Shown here one piece after another: positions 8,475 through 17,646 of a DNA stretch of 64,000 nt. This stretch comes from Streptomyces muensis (lineage in GTDB: Bacteria > Actinomycetota > Actinomycetes > Streptomycetales > Streptomycetaceae), in NCBI RefSeq assembly GCF_021474425.1, contig NZ_JAKEIP010000019.1:1-64000 (forward strand). Direction: 5' to 3'. The notes below the pieces were generated by a model. That model was not told the origin of the DNA. It saw nothing but the letters and a program-made list of their open reading frames with translations, and ran no database searches. The translations under genes were made by a program, and so were the position numbers. How positions within the stretch are numbered: position 1 is the first letter of the stretch; each line of letters opens with the position of its first letter.

Positions 8475-9176
8475 TCAGCCCCCCAGCTCCTCCAGGCGTT
8501 CGAGGTCGTCAGCGACCGACTCCCGCTCCTGGTCGGTGAGGTGGACTGCGGCGGCCTGGGCGAGCGCGGACCTCGCGGTCTCTTCGTCATCGAGGCGCCC
8601 GGCGACGTCCGCACGCAGCACGAGAAGGCGAAGCAACTGCACGGGCGTGGGCCGCTCGTCCTCGATGCGCAGCACCCGATCGATGACCTTCGCGGCGCCC
8701 GCGGGGTCGTCCTTCGAGTCCGCGAGCAGGGATGCGTGATGAAGCGCTCGGGAAAAGGTTTCCCCGGGTGCGGGGCGGTGGTGCTGGTCCTGGCTCGTCC
8801 GCTGCCCGATGCGTAGGCAGTTGCCGCCCGGATCGGTGACAAGGAACTGTCGCATGCCGTACGACATGTCCCTCAGCGGCCCGATGCGCGGCAGCCCACG
8901 GGTCGGGATTCTCCCGTACGCCGCCTTGAGCCTGCCCCGGAAGGCCTCGTGCAGCCCGTCGACGTCATCGGTGTGGATGTAGCACGTGCTGTATGACTCG
9001 GCCGGCTCGTACTGCTTCATTCCGAAGAAGTGGAGCTGAATACCGCCGCGCTCCACGACTGCGTACGGGTTGGGGCTCTTCTGTTGGAAGGTCACCTTGA
9101 ACCCGAGGGCGGCGTAGAAGTCGAGAACAGGCTGGATGGTCCGGCAGGGCAGGATCGGGATGGTCTTCTCTTCCAT
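8475..9176 (-). CDS. VOC-fold protein with C-terminal helical extension
   Basis: The protein has 233 residues. Residues 1-125 form a vicinal-oxygen-chelate (glyoxalase/bleomycin-resistance) domain: ALGFKVTF, VVERGGIQLHFFGM and a terminal RQFLVTDPGGNCLRIGQR that is typical of the family. Residues 140-233 form an all-helical, TPR-like extension rich in Ala, Leu and Glu. The VOC half resembles small-molecule-binding resistance proteins. Metal ligands are not all clear, so it may bind rather than catalyse. The extension is not part of the usual VOC protein of about 125 residues. A perfect palindrome, TCAAATTTGA (9190-9199), lies just upstream of the start. Confidence 0.8.
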   Translation of the reverse strand: MEEKTIPILPCRTIQPVLDFYAALGFKVTFQQKSPNPYAVVERGGIQLHFFGMKQYEPAESYSTCYIHTDDVDGLHEAFRGRLKAAYGRIPTRGLPRIGPLRDMSYGMRQFLVTDPGGNCLRIGQRTSQDQHHRPAPGETFSRALHHASLLADSKDDPAGAAKVIDRVLRIEDERPTPVQLLRLLVLRADVAGRLDDEETARSALAQAAAVHLTDQERESVADDLERLEELGG

Positions 9177-9268
9177 GCCGACAGTCTAGTCAAATTTGAA
9201 TAGCAGCGCCCGGGTTGTTGAGCGATAAGGGCATGAGGCACGTCGAGTGCGGCGGGATGGGTGTGTGT

Positions 9269-9299
9269 GGCCCCGTTCCCGACGCGCGGGATCGGGGCC
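9269..9299. terminator. terminator downstream of the isomerase remnant
   Basis: GGCCCCG-tt-CCCG (9269-9281) pairs with CGGG-at-CGGGGCC (9287-9299) around a five-base loop. It follows the stop of the minus-strand isomerase at 9317 and separates it from the VOC gene. Confidence 0.55.
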
Positions 9300-9316
9300 G
9301 TGCAAGGCGGCGGGTG

Positions 9317-10185
9317 TCAGAGGGCTGCCGCCGCGCTGTGCAGGTTCTTCGCGGCGAGGGCGAGGCCTTCCGTCCGGGAGTAGGCCGCGTCCTCGTGCTC
9401 GATGTTCACGGCCATGTCCGGGGCGACCTCGGCGAGGGCGCGCAGGAACTCCGTCCAGAAGGGGACGTCGTTGCCGAGGCCGACGGCGACGAACTTCCAC
9501 GCCGGGTTCCCGGGCCAGGCGTTGCACCAGAAGCCGTAGCCGGTGGGGACCTTGCCGTCGGCGTCGGCCGGCACACGGGTGAAGGACGTGTCCAGGACGC
9601 CCCGGATGTCGGCGCCGGGGCACAGCGTCGCGTCCTTCGCGGCGGCGTGGAACACCAGCGGGCCCAGCCACTTGATGGAGGCGACGACGTCCATGCCCTG
9701 CCACATCAGATGGGACGGGTCCATCTCGGCGCCGACGTTCGTCAGACCGCCCTCGTCGACCAGCCGCTTCAAGGTCACCGGTGAGAAGACGACGTTGTGC
9801 GGGTGCATCTCGATGGCGACCCGGACGTCGTTCTCCCGGGCGAGGGCGTCGATCTCCTTCCAGAACTCGACGGCCACGCCCCACTGGTAGTCCAGGACGT
9901 CCATGTAGACGCCGTCCCAGGGGTTGACGACCCAGGAGGGGTACCTGGCGTCCGGGTCGGAGCCGGGCGTGCCGGACATGGTGACGACGTGCTTGACGCC
10001 GAGCAGGCCGGCGAGGCGGATGGTGCGGCGCAGGTCGTCGGCGTGCTTGGGGCCGATCCCGGGGAGGGGGTTGAGCGGGTTGCCGTTGCAGTTCAGGCCG
10101 GTCAGTTCCATGCCGCGGTCGGCGAAGACCGCCAGGTACTCCGCGCGTGCCTTTGCCGAGGACAGCAGCAGGTCGACCGGGCCGC
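9317..10185 (-). pseudogene. sugar phosphate isomerase/epimerase lacking its N-terminus
   Basis: About 289 residues of a TIM-barrel AP-endonuclease-2-like isomerase are preserved up to a normal C-terminus: LNCNGNPLNPLPG, IEMHPHNVVFSP, GAEMDPSHLMWQGMD with metal-ligand acids and histidines, and a late NIEHED motif. Upstream of DLLLSSAKARAEYLAVFADRG (near 10175) the family homology stops abruptly. The reading frame continues only as antisense of the LacI gene. The usual start and first beta-alpha units, probably 50-70 residues, are absent. No plausible start or promoter is present, so I call it a truncated pseudogene. It abuts a LacI gene that is also decapitated at the same point. Confidence 0.75.
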
Positions 10186-11146
10186 GCGGGTGGGGCTGTC
10201 CACGGCGTCGGTGTCCCTGGTGCTGCGCGGGGTGCCCGGTCCCAGCGAGCGGACCCGTCGGCGCGTCCTGAAGGCAGCCGCCGACCTCGGCTACCAGGTG
10301 GACCGCACCGCCAGCACCCTCGCCAGCAGGCGCAGCCGACTGCTCGGCGTCATGGTCGACATCCACAGCCCCTTCCACGCCGAACTCGTCGAGCACCTGC
10401 ACACCGCGGCCGAGGAGGTCGGCTACGACCTCGTCCTGAGCACCCAGACCCGCACCCGCGACGAACACACCGCCGTCGAGACACTCCTGGCCTTCCGCAG
10501 CGAGGCCCTGATCCTGCTCGGCCCGACCTCGGCCGCCGAAGCGCTCGCCGCCTTCGACAACAAGGCGCCCGTCATCGCCGTCGGCCGCCGTGTCACCGAC
10601 GCCGCCCTGGACGTCGTACGCAGCGCGGACGAAGACGGTGTGGGACAGATCGTCGACCACCTGGTGGCCTTCGGCCACCGCGCGATCACGTACGTCGACG
10701 GCGGCAAGGGCGTCATCGCCACCGACCGGCGCCGGGGCTACCGCACCGCCATGCGCCGCCATGGCCTGGACGGGCACATCCGCATCCTGCACGGCGACAC
10801 CACGGAAGCGGCCGGCGAACGCGCCGCACGCCAGCTCCTGGACGGCGGCGACCTGCCCACCGCCGTCCTCGCCTACAACGACCAGAGCGCCATCGGCGTC
10901 CTGACCGCCCTCGCCCGCGCCGGCATCGCCGTCCCGGGCGAGGTCTCCGTGGCCGGCTACGACGACGACACCCTCTCCCGGCTCAGCTGCTTCAACCTGA
11001 CCACCGTCAGCCAGGGGGCCCGGGAGCAGGCCCGGCACGCGGTCGCCGCCGCCGTCGAGCGCCTCGACCAGGGCCGGACCGAGCCCCGCGAAGTCGTCCT
11101 GCCCCCACATCTCGTCCCCCGCGGCACGACAGCCGAGCTCGCCTGA
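10186..11146 (+). pseudogene. LacI family regulator lacking its start and first HTH helix
   Basis: About 320 residues of a LacI/GalR regulator are intact. The recognition helix and hinge region are present (LSTASVSLVLRG then RRRVLKAAADLGYQVDR), followed by the periplasmic-binding-like effector domain ending PHLVPRGTTAELA. The first 8-15 residues, including the normal start and helix 1 (a DVA...AGVS-like segment), are missing. The only in-frame start candidate is a GTG at 10190, which would begin inside the HTH. There is no upstream promoter space because isomerase codons on the other strand begin immediately. It is probably non-functional for DNA binding. Confidence 0.7.
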
Positions 11147-11393
11147 CCCGGGGTTCACCGCTCACAGAGTTCTGAGGGGACAGGCCAAGTGCCCTGCGGG
11201 GCGGGGCATTCCGCCCAGGTTCGCTCGCCCCCGGCCTATGAAGTGCGTCACGTCAGCTAGGTGTCAGGGCACTGGCCGGGAGTTGTCAGCCGGCTCCGCT
11301 TCGCTACTCGTGGTCGAGCCACTCGATCGCCGTATCTCCGGATTCCGGGCCGCCCTTCCGGCCGGATCCCCCCCACCTCACCGAGGAGATGCC

Positions 11394-12635
11394 ATGACCG
11401 ATGCCCTGTCATGCCCTGTCACGGGTGCGGCCGCGCCGCTGCCGGAGTACCCGCTGCCCCGGGCGGCGGAGTGCCCGCTGGCTCCCGCCCCGACCACGCA
11501 GGCGTTGCGGGCCGAGAAACCGATCACAAAGGTACGGATCTGGAACGGCACCACCCCCTGGCTCATCACCCGGCACGCCGACCAGCGGGCCCTGCTGCCC
11601 GACCCCCGCGTCAGCGACGACGACCTCGACCCCGGCTTCCCCTACGTGAACGCACACCGCGCGGAGATCGCGCCGGTGACCCCGCGCCTGATCACGAACA
11701 CGGACGCGCCGGAGCACACACGGCTGCGGCGGACGGTCAACGGGCCGTTCGTGGTAAAGCGGATCGAGAAGATGCGGGCGCCGATCCAGAAGATCGTCGA
11801 CGAGCTCATCGACGCCATGCTGGCCGGCCCGAACCCCACCGACCTGCTCAAGGCGTTCGCGTTCCCGCTGCCGTCGCTGGTGATCGCCGAGCTGCTCGGG
11901 GTGCCGTACGAGGACCACGACTTCTTCCAGCACAACAGCGGCGTGGTACTGGACGGCGCGGTGGCGCCTGAGGTGGCCCGGAAGGCCAGCGGCGACCTGG
12001 CCGCGTATCTGGACAACCTGCTCACCAAGAAGGCGACCGAGCCCGGCGAGGACGTGCTCACGGAGATGGCCGGCCGGGTGCAGGCCGGCGAGATGTCCCA
12101 CACCGAGGCCGTCCACATGGGCGTGGCGATGCTGATCGCCGGTCACGAGACCACCACGACGATGCTCAGCCTCGGCACCCTCGCCTTCCTCCAGCACCCC
12201 GACCAGCTCGCCCTGTTGCGGGCGACCGAGGACCCCAAGGTGATCGCGAACGCGGTCGACGAGGTGCTGCGTTACCTCAGCATCGTCCAGACCGGGGTGC
12301 GCCGGGTCGCCAGGGACGACATCGAGATCGGTGACGTCGTCATCCGCAAGGGCGACGGCATGATCTTCGACCTGCACGCGGCCAACTGGGACCCCGAGGT
12401 CTTCCCCGAGGCCGAACGCCTCGACATCACCCGCCCGGCCCGCATCCACCAGGCGTTCGGCTACGGCCCCCACCAGTGCCTGGGCCAGAACCTGGCCCGC
12501 CTGGAACTCCAGGTCGCCTACGGCACCCTGTACCGCCGCATCCCCACCCTGCGGCTCGCCGCCGACGTCGCGGACCTGGAGTTCGACCACACCGGCACCA
12601 CCTACGGCGTGCGCGGCCTGCCCGTCGCCTGGTGA
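11394..12635 (+). CDS. cytochrome P450 in a self-contained redox operon
   Basis: The protein has 413 residues and a strong Shine-Dalgarno (GAGGAG, 11383-11388) five bases before the ATG. An N-terminal segment rich in Cys and Pro (ALSCPVTGAAAP) precedes the fold. It has an I-helix MLIAGHETTTTM, an ExxR in DEVLRYL, and a heme loop FGYGPHQCLGQNLARLE with Cys362. The QNLARLELQ form and size fit the CYP105 class of soluble Streptomyces P450s. It is followed by its own ferredoxin and reductase, so the operon encodes a complete electron-transfer chain. The substrate is unknown. A terminal SDR suggests an alcohol product is further oxidised. Confidence 0.92.
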   Translation: MTDALSCPVTGAAAPLPEYPLPRAAECPLAPAPTTQALRAEKPITKVRIWNGTTPWLITRHADQRALLPDPRVSDDDLDPGFPYVNAHRAEIAPVTPRLITNTDAPEHTRLRRTVNGPFVVKRIEKMRAPIQKIVDELIDAMLAGPNPTDLLKAFAFPLPSLVIAELLGVPYEDHDFFQHNSGVVLDGAVAPEVARKASGDLAAYLDNLLTKKATEPGEDVLTEMAGRVQAGEMSHTEAVHMGVAMLIAGHETTTTMLSLGTLAFLQHPDQLALLRATEDPKVIANAVDEVLRYLSIVQTGVRRVARDDIEIGDVVIRKGDGMIFDLHAANWDPEVFPEAERLDITRPARIHQAFGYGPHQCLGQNLARLELQVAYGTLYRRIPTLRLAADVADLEFDHTGTTYGVRGLPVAW

Positions 12636-12677
12636 CCCCTCCCCCACGAAGAACCGAGAAAGACCGAGGTGACACCC

Positions 12678-12875
12678 ATGCGTGTGGAACTGGACCTACC
12701 CAAGTGCGTGGCGTCGGGGCAGTGTGTGATGGCCGCCCCCGACGTCTTCGACCAGCGTGACGAGGACGGCGTGGCGATCCTGCTCCAGGAACAGCCCGAC
12801 GACGAGCTCCTGGACGAGGTGCGTGAGGCCGTGGCGATCTGCCCGGCCGCGGCGATCCGGCTGGTGGAGCAGTGA
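12678..12875 (+). CDS. 3Fe-4S ferredoxin
   Basis: A 65-residue P450-partner ferredoxin with three cluster cysteines, C10-x5-C16 and C55-P. The absence of the fourth cysteine (Ala or Gly region between C10 and C16) fits a 3Fe-4S cluster. I chose the ATG at 12678, preceded by GAGGTGA. A GTG nine bases earlier is possible. It would shuttle electrons from the reductase at 12872 to the P450 at 11394. Confidence 0.93.
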   Translation: MRVELDLPKCVASGQCVMAAPDVFDQRDEDGVAILLQEQPDDELLDEVREAVAICPAAAIRLVEQ

Positions 12876-14080
12876 CCCCGATGCGCCGGATCGTGGTCGT
12901 CGGCGCCTCGGCCGCCGGGCTCGCGGCCGCCGAGACCCTGCGCCGGGAGGGATACGACGGCACGCTCACCCTCGTCGGCGACGAGCCGCATGCCCCGTAC
13001 GACCGTCCCCCGCTGTCCAAGCAGATCCTCGCCGGGGAGTGGAGCACCGAGCAGCTGCCCCTGCGCCCGTACGCGGACCTCGACGCCCTGGACCTCGACC
13101 TGCGGCTGGGACTCGCGGCGACCGGGCTGGACGTGACGGACCGTACGGTGCGTCTGGCCGACGGCTCGGCCGTGCCGTACGACGGACTGATCGTGGCCAC
13201 CGGGGTACGGCCGCGCCGGCTGCCCGGGGAGGGCGCGCACGTGTTGCGCACCATGGACGACGCCCTCGCCCTGCGCGAGAAGCTGACGCCGGGCAGCCGA
13301 CTGGTCGTGGTGGGCGCCGGATTCCTCGGAGCCGAGGCCGCCGCCGTGGCCTGGCGCCTGGGCTGCGAGGTGACCCTGCTCGAACCCGCCCCCGTCCCGC
13401 TGGCCCACGCGGTCGGCACCGAGGTCGGCCGGGTGCTGTCCCGGGCCCATCGCGACAACGGGGTGAAACTGCGCACCGGGGTCACCGTGACCGAGGTGAC
13501 TCACGGCGGGGTGCGGCTCGCGGACGGCGAGGTGGTCGAGGCCGACGAGGTCCTGGTCGCTGTCGGTTCGCTGCCCAACACCGAGTGGCTGGCGGACAGC
13601 GGTCTCGCGGTGGGCGACGGGGTGGTCTGCGACCAGTACTGCGAGGCCGCCCAGGGCGTGTACGCGGCCGGGGATGTCGCCCGCTGGCACAACCCGCTGT
13701 TCGGGGTGGCGATGCGGATCGAGCACCGCACCAACGCCGCCGAGCAGGGCATGGCCGCGGCCCGCAACCTGCTCACCGCGCGGGAGGACCGCAGGCCGTT
13801 CGCGCCGGTGCCGTACTTCTGGTCGGACCAGTACGACATGAAGATCCAGGCGTACGGCCATCTGCGCGGCCACGACGAAGTCGTCCTCGTGGACGGCGAC
13901 TTGGCCGAGCGCCGGTTCGTCGCCGCCTACCGCACCGGCGAGAAGCTGGTCGGCGTCCTCTCGGTCGGCATGCCGCCCAAGGTCGTCCGCGGCTGGCGGC
14001 AGGCCATCGCGGCCGGTACGGCCTGGGACGAGGCCGTACCGGCCGGGAGACCGTCCGCCGGCACGACCAAGGTGGCCTGA
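12872..14080 (+). CDS. FAD-dependent ferredoxin reductase
   Basis: The protein has 402 residues from the GTG at 12872, which overlaps the ferredoxin stop (GTGA). An ATG three codons later is also possible. It has two Rossmann motifs: VVVGASAAGLAAAETL near the N-terminus for FAD and VVVGAGFLGAEAAAVAW near residue 150 for NAD(P)H. A late AGDVARW motif binds FAD, and the C-terminal reductase domain contains PYFWSDQYDMKIQ. It belongs to the putidaredoxin/rubredoxin reductase type and reduces the neighbouring ferredoxin for the P450. Confidence 0.93.
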   Translation: MTPMRRIVVVGASAAGLAAAETLRREGYDGTLTLVGDEPHAPYDRPPLSKQILAGEWSTEQLPLRPYADLDALDLDLRLGLAATGLDVTDRTVRLADGSAVPYDGLIVATGVRPRRLPGEGAHVLRTMDDALALREKLTPGSRLVVVGAGFLGAEAAAVAWRLGCEVTLLEPAPVPLAHAVGTEVGRVLSRAHRDNGVKLRTGVTVTEVTHGGVRLADGEVVEADEVLVAVGSLPNTEWLADSGLAVGDGVVCDQYCEAAQGVYAAGDVARWHNPLFGVAMRIEHRTNAAEQGMAAARNLLTAREDRRPFAPVPYFWSDQYDMKIQAYGHLRGHDEVVLVDGDLAERRFVAAYRTGEKLVGVLSVGMPPKVVRGWRQAIAAGTAWDEAVPAGRPSAGTTKVA

Positions 14081-14171
14081 CCCGATGACCGTCGTCCGGC
14101 ACGGACTCGGCGGCTTCCGTGAGCCGCTGCCGGACGCCATCCGACAGTGCGGACAACCAGGAGGGATGTTC

Positions 14172-15011
14172 ATGTGGAACCACACGGACGACGCGCGTGA
14201 CGTGGTCGTCGTCACCGGAGCAGGCGGCATGGGAACGGCGGTCGCGCGGCGACTGGGCAGCGGGCGGACACTCGTCCTCGCCGACGCCTCCCGCGAGCAA
14301 CTCGACCGGGTCGTCGACGCGTTGCGCGCCGAGGGCTACGACGCGCGGGGCGTGCTGACCGACGTCTCCGACCGCGCGTCGGTCGAGAAGCTCGCCCGCA
14401 CCGCGGCGGACGCCGGACGGCTCACCGCCGTCGTGCACACCGCGGGCGTCTCCGCCGCGACCGCGTCGGTGCGCACGATCCTCGACGTCGACCTGCTCGG
14501 CACGGTGTACGTCATCGAGGCGTTCGAGAAGGTCGCCGTCCGCGGCACGTCACTGGTCTGCGTCGCCAGCATGGCCGGACACATGGCCTCGATCAGCGCC
14601 AAGGACGAGAGCGACCTCGCGACGGCTCCCGCGGCGGAACTGCTCGCTCTGGACCCGGTCACGGCCCTCGGCGACGACGCGGTCGCCGCGTACATCCTGG
14701 CCAAGCGCGCCAACCTGGTGCGGGTGCAGGCCGCCGCGCTCGCCTGGAGCCGGCGCGGGGCCCGCGTCAACTCCATCAGCCCGGGCGTCATCGCCACCGC
14801 CATGGCGAAGGCGGAGGCCGACGGGGAATCCGGGGAGCACATGCTCAAGATGATCGACGCCTGCGGCGCGGGCCGCCCCGGCACCCCCGGCGAGATCGCC
14901 GACGCCGTGGCGTTCCTCACCGGCCCGCAGGCGCAGTACATCACCGGCACCGACCTGCTCGTCGACGGCGGACAGGCGGCGTGGCTCCACCGGCACATGC
15001 GGCACGGGTGA
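14172..15011 (+). CDS. short-chain dehydrogenase/reductase of the P450 operon
   Basis: The protein has 279 residues. The start at 14172 is preferred over the ATG at 14166 because AGGAGGG lies at the right distance only from the later one. Features are an N-terminal VTGAGGMGTAVARRLG cofactor loop, an active-site region containing AYILAKRANLVRVQAAALAW (the Y-x-x-x-K equivalent), and a C-terminal GTDLLVDGG typical of classical SDRs. It would oxidise or reduce a secondary alcohol, plausibly the P450 product. Its stop overlaps the GTG of a decayed sensor kinase. Confidence 0.88.
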   Translation: MWNHTDDARDVVVVTGAGGMGTAVARRLGSGRTLVLADASREQLDRVVDALRAEGYDARGVLTDVSDRASVEKLARTAADAGRLTAVVHTAGVSAATASVRTILDVDLLGTVYVIEAFEKVAVRGTSLVCVASMAGHMASISAKDESDLATAPAAELLALDPVTALGDDAVAAYILAKRANLVRVQAAALAWSRRGARVNSISPGVIATAMAKAEADGESGEHMLKMIDACGAGRPGTPGEIADAVAFLTGPQAQYITGTDLLVDGGQAAWLHRHMRHG

Positions 15012-15990
15012 GCACGGCGCGGAGATCGGTACGCCGCGCCGCGTGCGCCACGGCCCACCTCTTTCTCGCCGCGGTGCTGGCGTTCGGCATGTGGATCTTC
15101 ATCACCGTCCTGCTGATCACCTCGATCGGCACGGTGGCGGTCGTCGGTGCCCGGCTGCTGCCCGAGACGGTGCTGCTGATCCGGCGGAACCTCACCGCCG
15201 CGTGGACCGGTGTGAAGATCCCCGTCTGCGCTGGATGGTCGCCCACTGGTTCTACGGCGTGCTGCTCGCCCTCTCGCTGCCGCTGTGGCCGGTGGGGCTG
15301 GTCGTCGACGGCGTGTGGTGCGGGTTGCTGCGCCGCGAGGCGGTCGTTCTGCCGCTGATCGTGCGGCCGGCGGACCTGGAGGCCGACTGGTCGACCGCCC
15401 TGCTCAAGCCGTCCCCGCAGGCGCGGCTGGCCGCCCGCGTCGAGGAGCTGGCAGCGCCCCGGGCCGACGCCATCGCCGCGCACGAGGCCGAACTGCGCCG
15501 TATCGAAAGGGATGCATGACGGCGCCCAGGCGCACCTGGTGGCGCTGTCCATGCGGATCGGACTCGCCAGGCGCGCCTACGGCCGTGATCACGAGACCGC
15601 CCTCGGGCTGCTGGACGAAGCCCAAGGGCAGGCCGAGAAGGCACTGACCGAGTTGCGGCAGGTGGTGCGCGGCATCCACCCGCCGATCCTGAGCGACCGC
15701 GGCCTCGTCGGTGCGGTGCGGGCGCTGGCGGCGGTGGAGGCGGCCGCGTACTTCGTGGTGGCCGAATCGCTGACCAACGTCGCCAAGTACAGCGGGGTTT
15801 CCCACGCCGAGGTCCAGCTCGTCCGGGCCCGGCGCGGCCTGCGCGTGCGGGTCGCCGCGGGCGGTACCGCGCTGGACCCCGAGGTCGTCTCCGAGCTCCT
15901 GACCCGCCGCAAGGGCTCGCCCCTCGACTCGCTCACTCCCCGCGAGGGCGAGGTGCTGAAGCTGATGGCCGAGGGGCACGACAACGCGTA
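15008..15990 (+). pseudogene. composite remnant of a sensor kinase and LuxR response regulator
   Basis: This begins with a GTG overlapping the SDR stop and encodes a kinase membrane region (HLFLAAVLAFGMWIFITVLL). A frame change near 15220-15223, one C short in a C run, is needed to continue into HWFYGVLLALSLPLWPVG. Near 15512 a second shift, two bases missing, separates RRIERD from MHDGAQAHLVALSMRIGL, which normally form one RDLHDGAQ dimerisation motif. Then VRALAA joins VEAAAYFVVAESLTN with about 25 residues lost. Finally GLRVRV of the HATPase domain joins AAGGTALDPEVVSELL and SLTPREGEVLKLMAEG, which belong to a response regulator linker and HTH. The HTH itself is truncated. It cannot encode a working protein. 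Confidence 0.85.
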
Positions 15991-15997
15991 CGCCACG

Positions 15998-16624
15998 TCA
16001 GGCGTCCTCGGGGAGCGCGAAGGAGCCGTATGCGGGGCGGCCCGCGAGGTCGTAGGAGTTGATGGTGACACCGGTGCTGGTGACGCTGCCTCCCGAGTGC
16101 TTGAACGCGGTGGGTACGGCGCCCTCCGTGAACAGGCGGTGGCCGGTGCCGAGCACGACCGGGAAGGTCAGCAGATGGAGGGTGTCGACCAGGCCGAGGG
16201 CCAGCAGCGACCTGACGAGGGCGCCGCTGCCGTGGACCTGGAGCTCGCCGTCGGTGCGCTCCTTGAGCGCGGTGACCTCCTTGGCGAGATCGCCGCCGAG
16301 CACGGTGGTGCCGGCCCACTCGGGGTCGGTGAGGGTGGCGGAGGGGACGTACTTCGGCAAGGCGTTCAGCTTGCCGGCGACCGGGTCGGCGGGGTCGGTC
16401 ACCTTGGGCCAGTACGCGGCGAAGATGTCGTACGTACGGCGTCCGAGGAGGAAGGCTCCCGGGCGTGCGAAGACGTCGTTGATGAACCGGCCGAAGTCGT
16501 CGTCGGCGTACGGAAAGCTCCAGCCGCCGTGCTCGAAGCGGCCGCGGGTGTCCTCCTCCGGGCCGCCGGGGGCCTGGTAGACGCCGTCGAGCGTGACGAA
16601 GAGGGTGGAGACGAGCTTGCCCAT
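15998..16624 (-). CDS. dihydrofolate reductase-like (RibD C-terminal domain) protein
   Basis: The protein has 208 residues. MGKLVSTLFVTLDGVYQAPG, LLGRRTYDIFAAYWP and the late VDTLHLLTFPVVLGTGHRLF pattern identify the RibD_C/DHFR-like family common in actinobacteria. These bind NADPH, but substrates of most members are unknown. The usual Trp-x-Gly of true DHFR is absent. It is divergent from the SDR at 16779, sharing a 154-base promoter region, and it runs into the decayed kinase-regulator remnant. Confidence 0.88.
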   Translation of the reverse strand: MGKLVSTLFVTLDGVYQAPGGPEEDTRGRFEHGGWSFPYADDDFGRFINDVFARPGAFLLGRRTYDIFAAYWPKVTDPADPVAGKLNALPKYVPSATLTDPEWAGTTVLGGDLAKEVTALKERTDGELQVHGSGALVRSLLALGLVDTLHLLTFPVVLGTGHRLFTEGAVPTAFKHSGGSVTSTGVTINSYDLAGRPAYGSFALPEDA

Positions 16625-16778
16625 GAGAGGTGCCTCTTTCCGGGGTGGGTTCTGCTGTCATCACCTCAGACCCGTCCGGCACCCGCAACTCATCGCCGCG
16701 CGGCCTTCCCGTTCCGCCCCGGATCTCGGTGTCCGTTCGCCGCCAGCGTTTCGGCCGGCGCGGCGCTGGGATGGACGT

Positions 16779-17546
16779 ATGACAACGACTCACGCACCCA
16801 TGACAAGCACGTACGCACCCCTCGTCGGCAAGGTGGCCCTGGTCACCGGCGGCAGCCGCGGTATCGGCGCGGCGACCGCACTGCGGCTCGCGCGGGAGGG
16901 CGCGGACGTCGCCGTGACCTATGTGAACGGGAAGGAGGCGGCCGAGGAGGTCGTACGGGCCGTGGAGGCGCTGGGGCGCCGGGCGGTGGCCCTGCGGGCG
17001 GACAGCGCGGACGCGGACGAGGCGGCGGGCGCGGTGGAGCGCACCGTGTCGGCGCTGGGCGGCCTGGACGTGCTGGTGAACAACGCGGGCGTCGGCGTGC
17101 TGGGCCCGCTGGACGGGCTCGCGCTCACGGATGTGGACCGGGTCCTCGCGGTGAACGTCCGGGGCGTCTTCCTGACCGCCCAGGCGGCGGCCGCCCGTAT
17201 GCCGGCCGGGGGCAGGATCATCACGGTCGGCAGCTGTATGGCCCAGCGGGTGCCGGGCCCCGGCGGGACGCTCTACGCGACCAGCAAGTCGGCCCTGATC
17301 GGTCTGACGAAGGCCCTGGCGCGCGAGCTGGGCCCGCGCGGCATCACGGCGAACATCGTCCACCCCGGTCCCGTCGACACCGACATGAACCCGGCGGACG
17401 GGCCGTACGCGGCCGGCCAGGCGGCCATGACCGCGCTGGGCCGGTTCGGCACGGCCGACGAGGTGGCGTCGACGGTCGCGTACCTGGCCGGGGCGGATTA
17501 CGTCACGGGCGCCGAGTTCGCGGTGGACGGCGGGCACGCGGCGTGA
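16779..17546 (+). CDS. classical SDR oxidoreductase (FabG-like)
   Basis: The protein has 255 residues. It has a T-G-x3-G-x-G cofactor motif (TGGSRGIGAA), NNAG at about residue 105, a catalytic Ser in GSCMAQ, and Tyr/Lys in YATSKSAL, so the full catalytic tetrad is present. A second ATG seven codons downstream is also possible. It reduces a carbonyl with NAD(P)H. The family does not reveal the substrate. A strong terminator follows. Confidence 0.9.
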   Translation: MTTTHAPMTSTYAPLVGKVALVTGGSRGIGAATALRLAREGADVAVTYVNGKEAAEEVVRAVEALGRRAVALRADSADADEAAGAVERTVSALGGLDVLVNNAGVGVLGPLDGLALTDVDRVLAVNVRGVFLTAQAAAARMPAGGRIITVGSCMAQRVPGPGGTLYATSKSALIGLTKALARELGPRGITANIVHPGPVDTDMNPADGPYAAGQAAMTALGRFGTADEVASTVAYLAGADYVTGAEFAVDGGHAA

Positions 17547-17552
17547 GACGAC

Positions 17553-17591
17553 GTGGGGCGCACCGGTGCTGTCCCGGCCGGTGCGCCCCAC
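17553..17591. terminator. strong terminator between convergent SDR and allantoicase genes
   Basis: GTGGGGCGCACCGG (17553-17566) pairs perfectly over 14 bases with CCGGTGCGCCCCAC (17578-17591) around an 11-base loop. It lies seven bases past the SDR stop, and the allantoicase gene ends at 17647 on the other strand. It is followed by short imperfect repeats of GGCTTC(G/A)GCGGACC. Confidence 0.75.
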
Positions 17592-17646
17592 GGGTTTCAG
17601 CGGGTCCGCGGCTTCGGCGGACCCACGGCTTCAGCGGACCAGGGCG

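Noticed and set aside
9317..11158. A single 613-residue minus-strand protein covering both the isomerase and LacI region
   Set aside because: Beyond about 10185 it is antisense of the LacI body and has no isomerase homology. The true gene is truncated.
15220..15223. Sequencing error as the sole cause of the kinase frameshift
   Set aside because: A single missing C could be an error, but a second shift at 15512, an internal loss and the fusion to regulator sequence show real decay.
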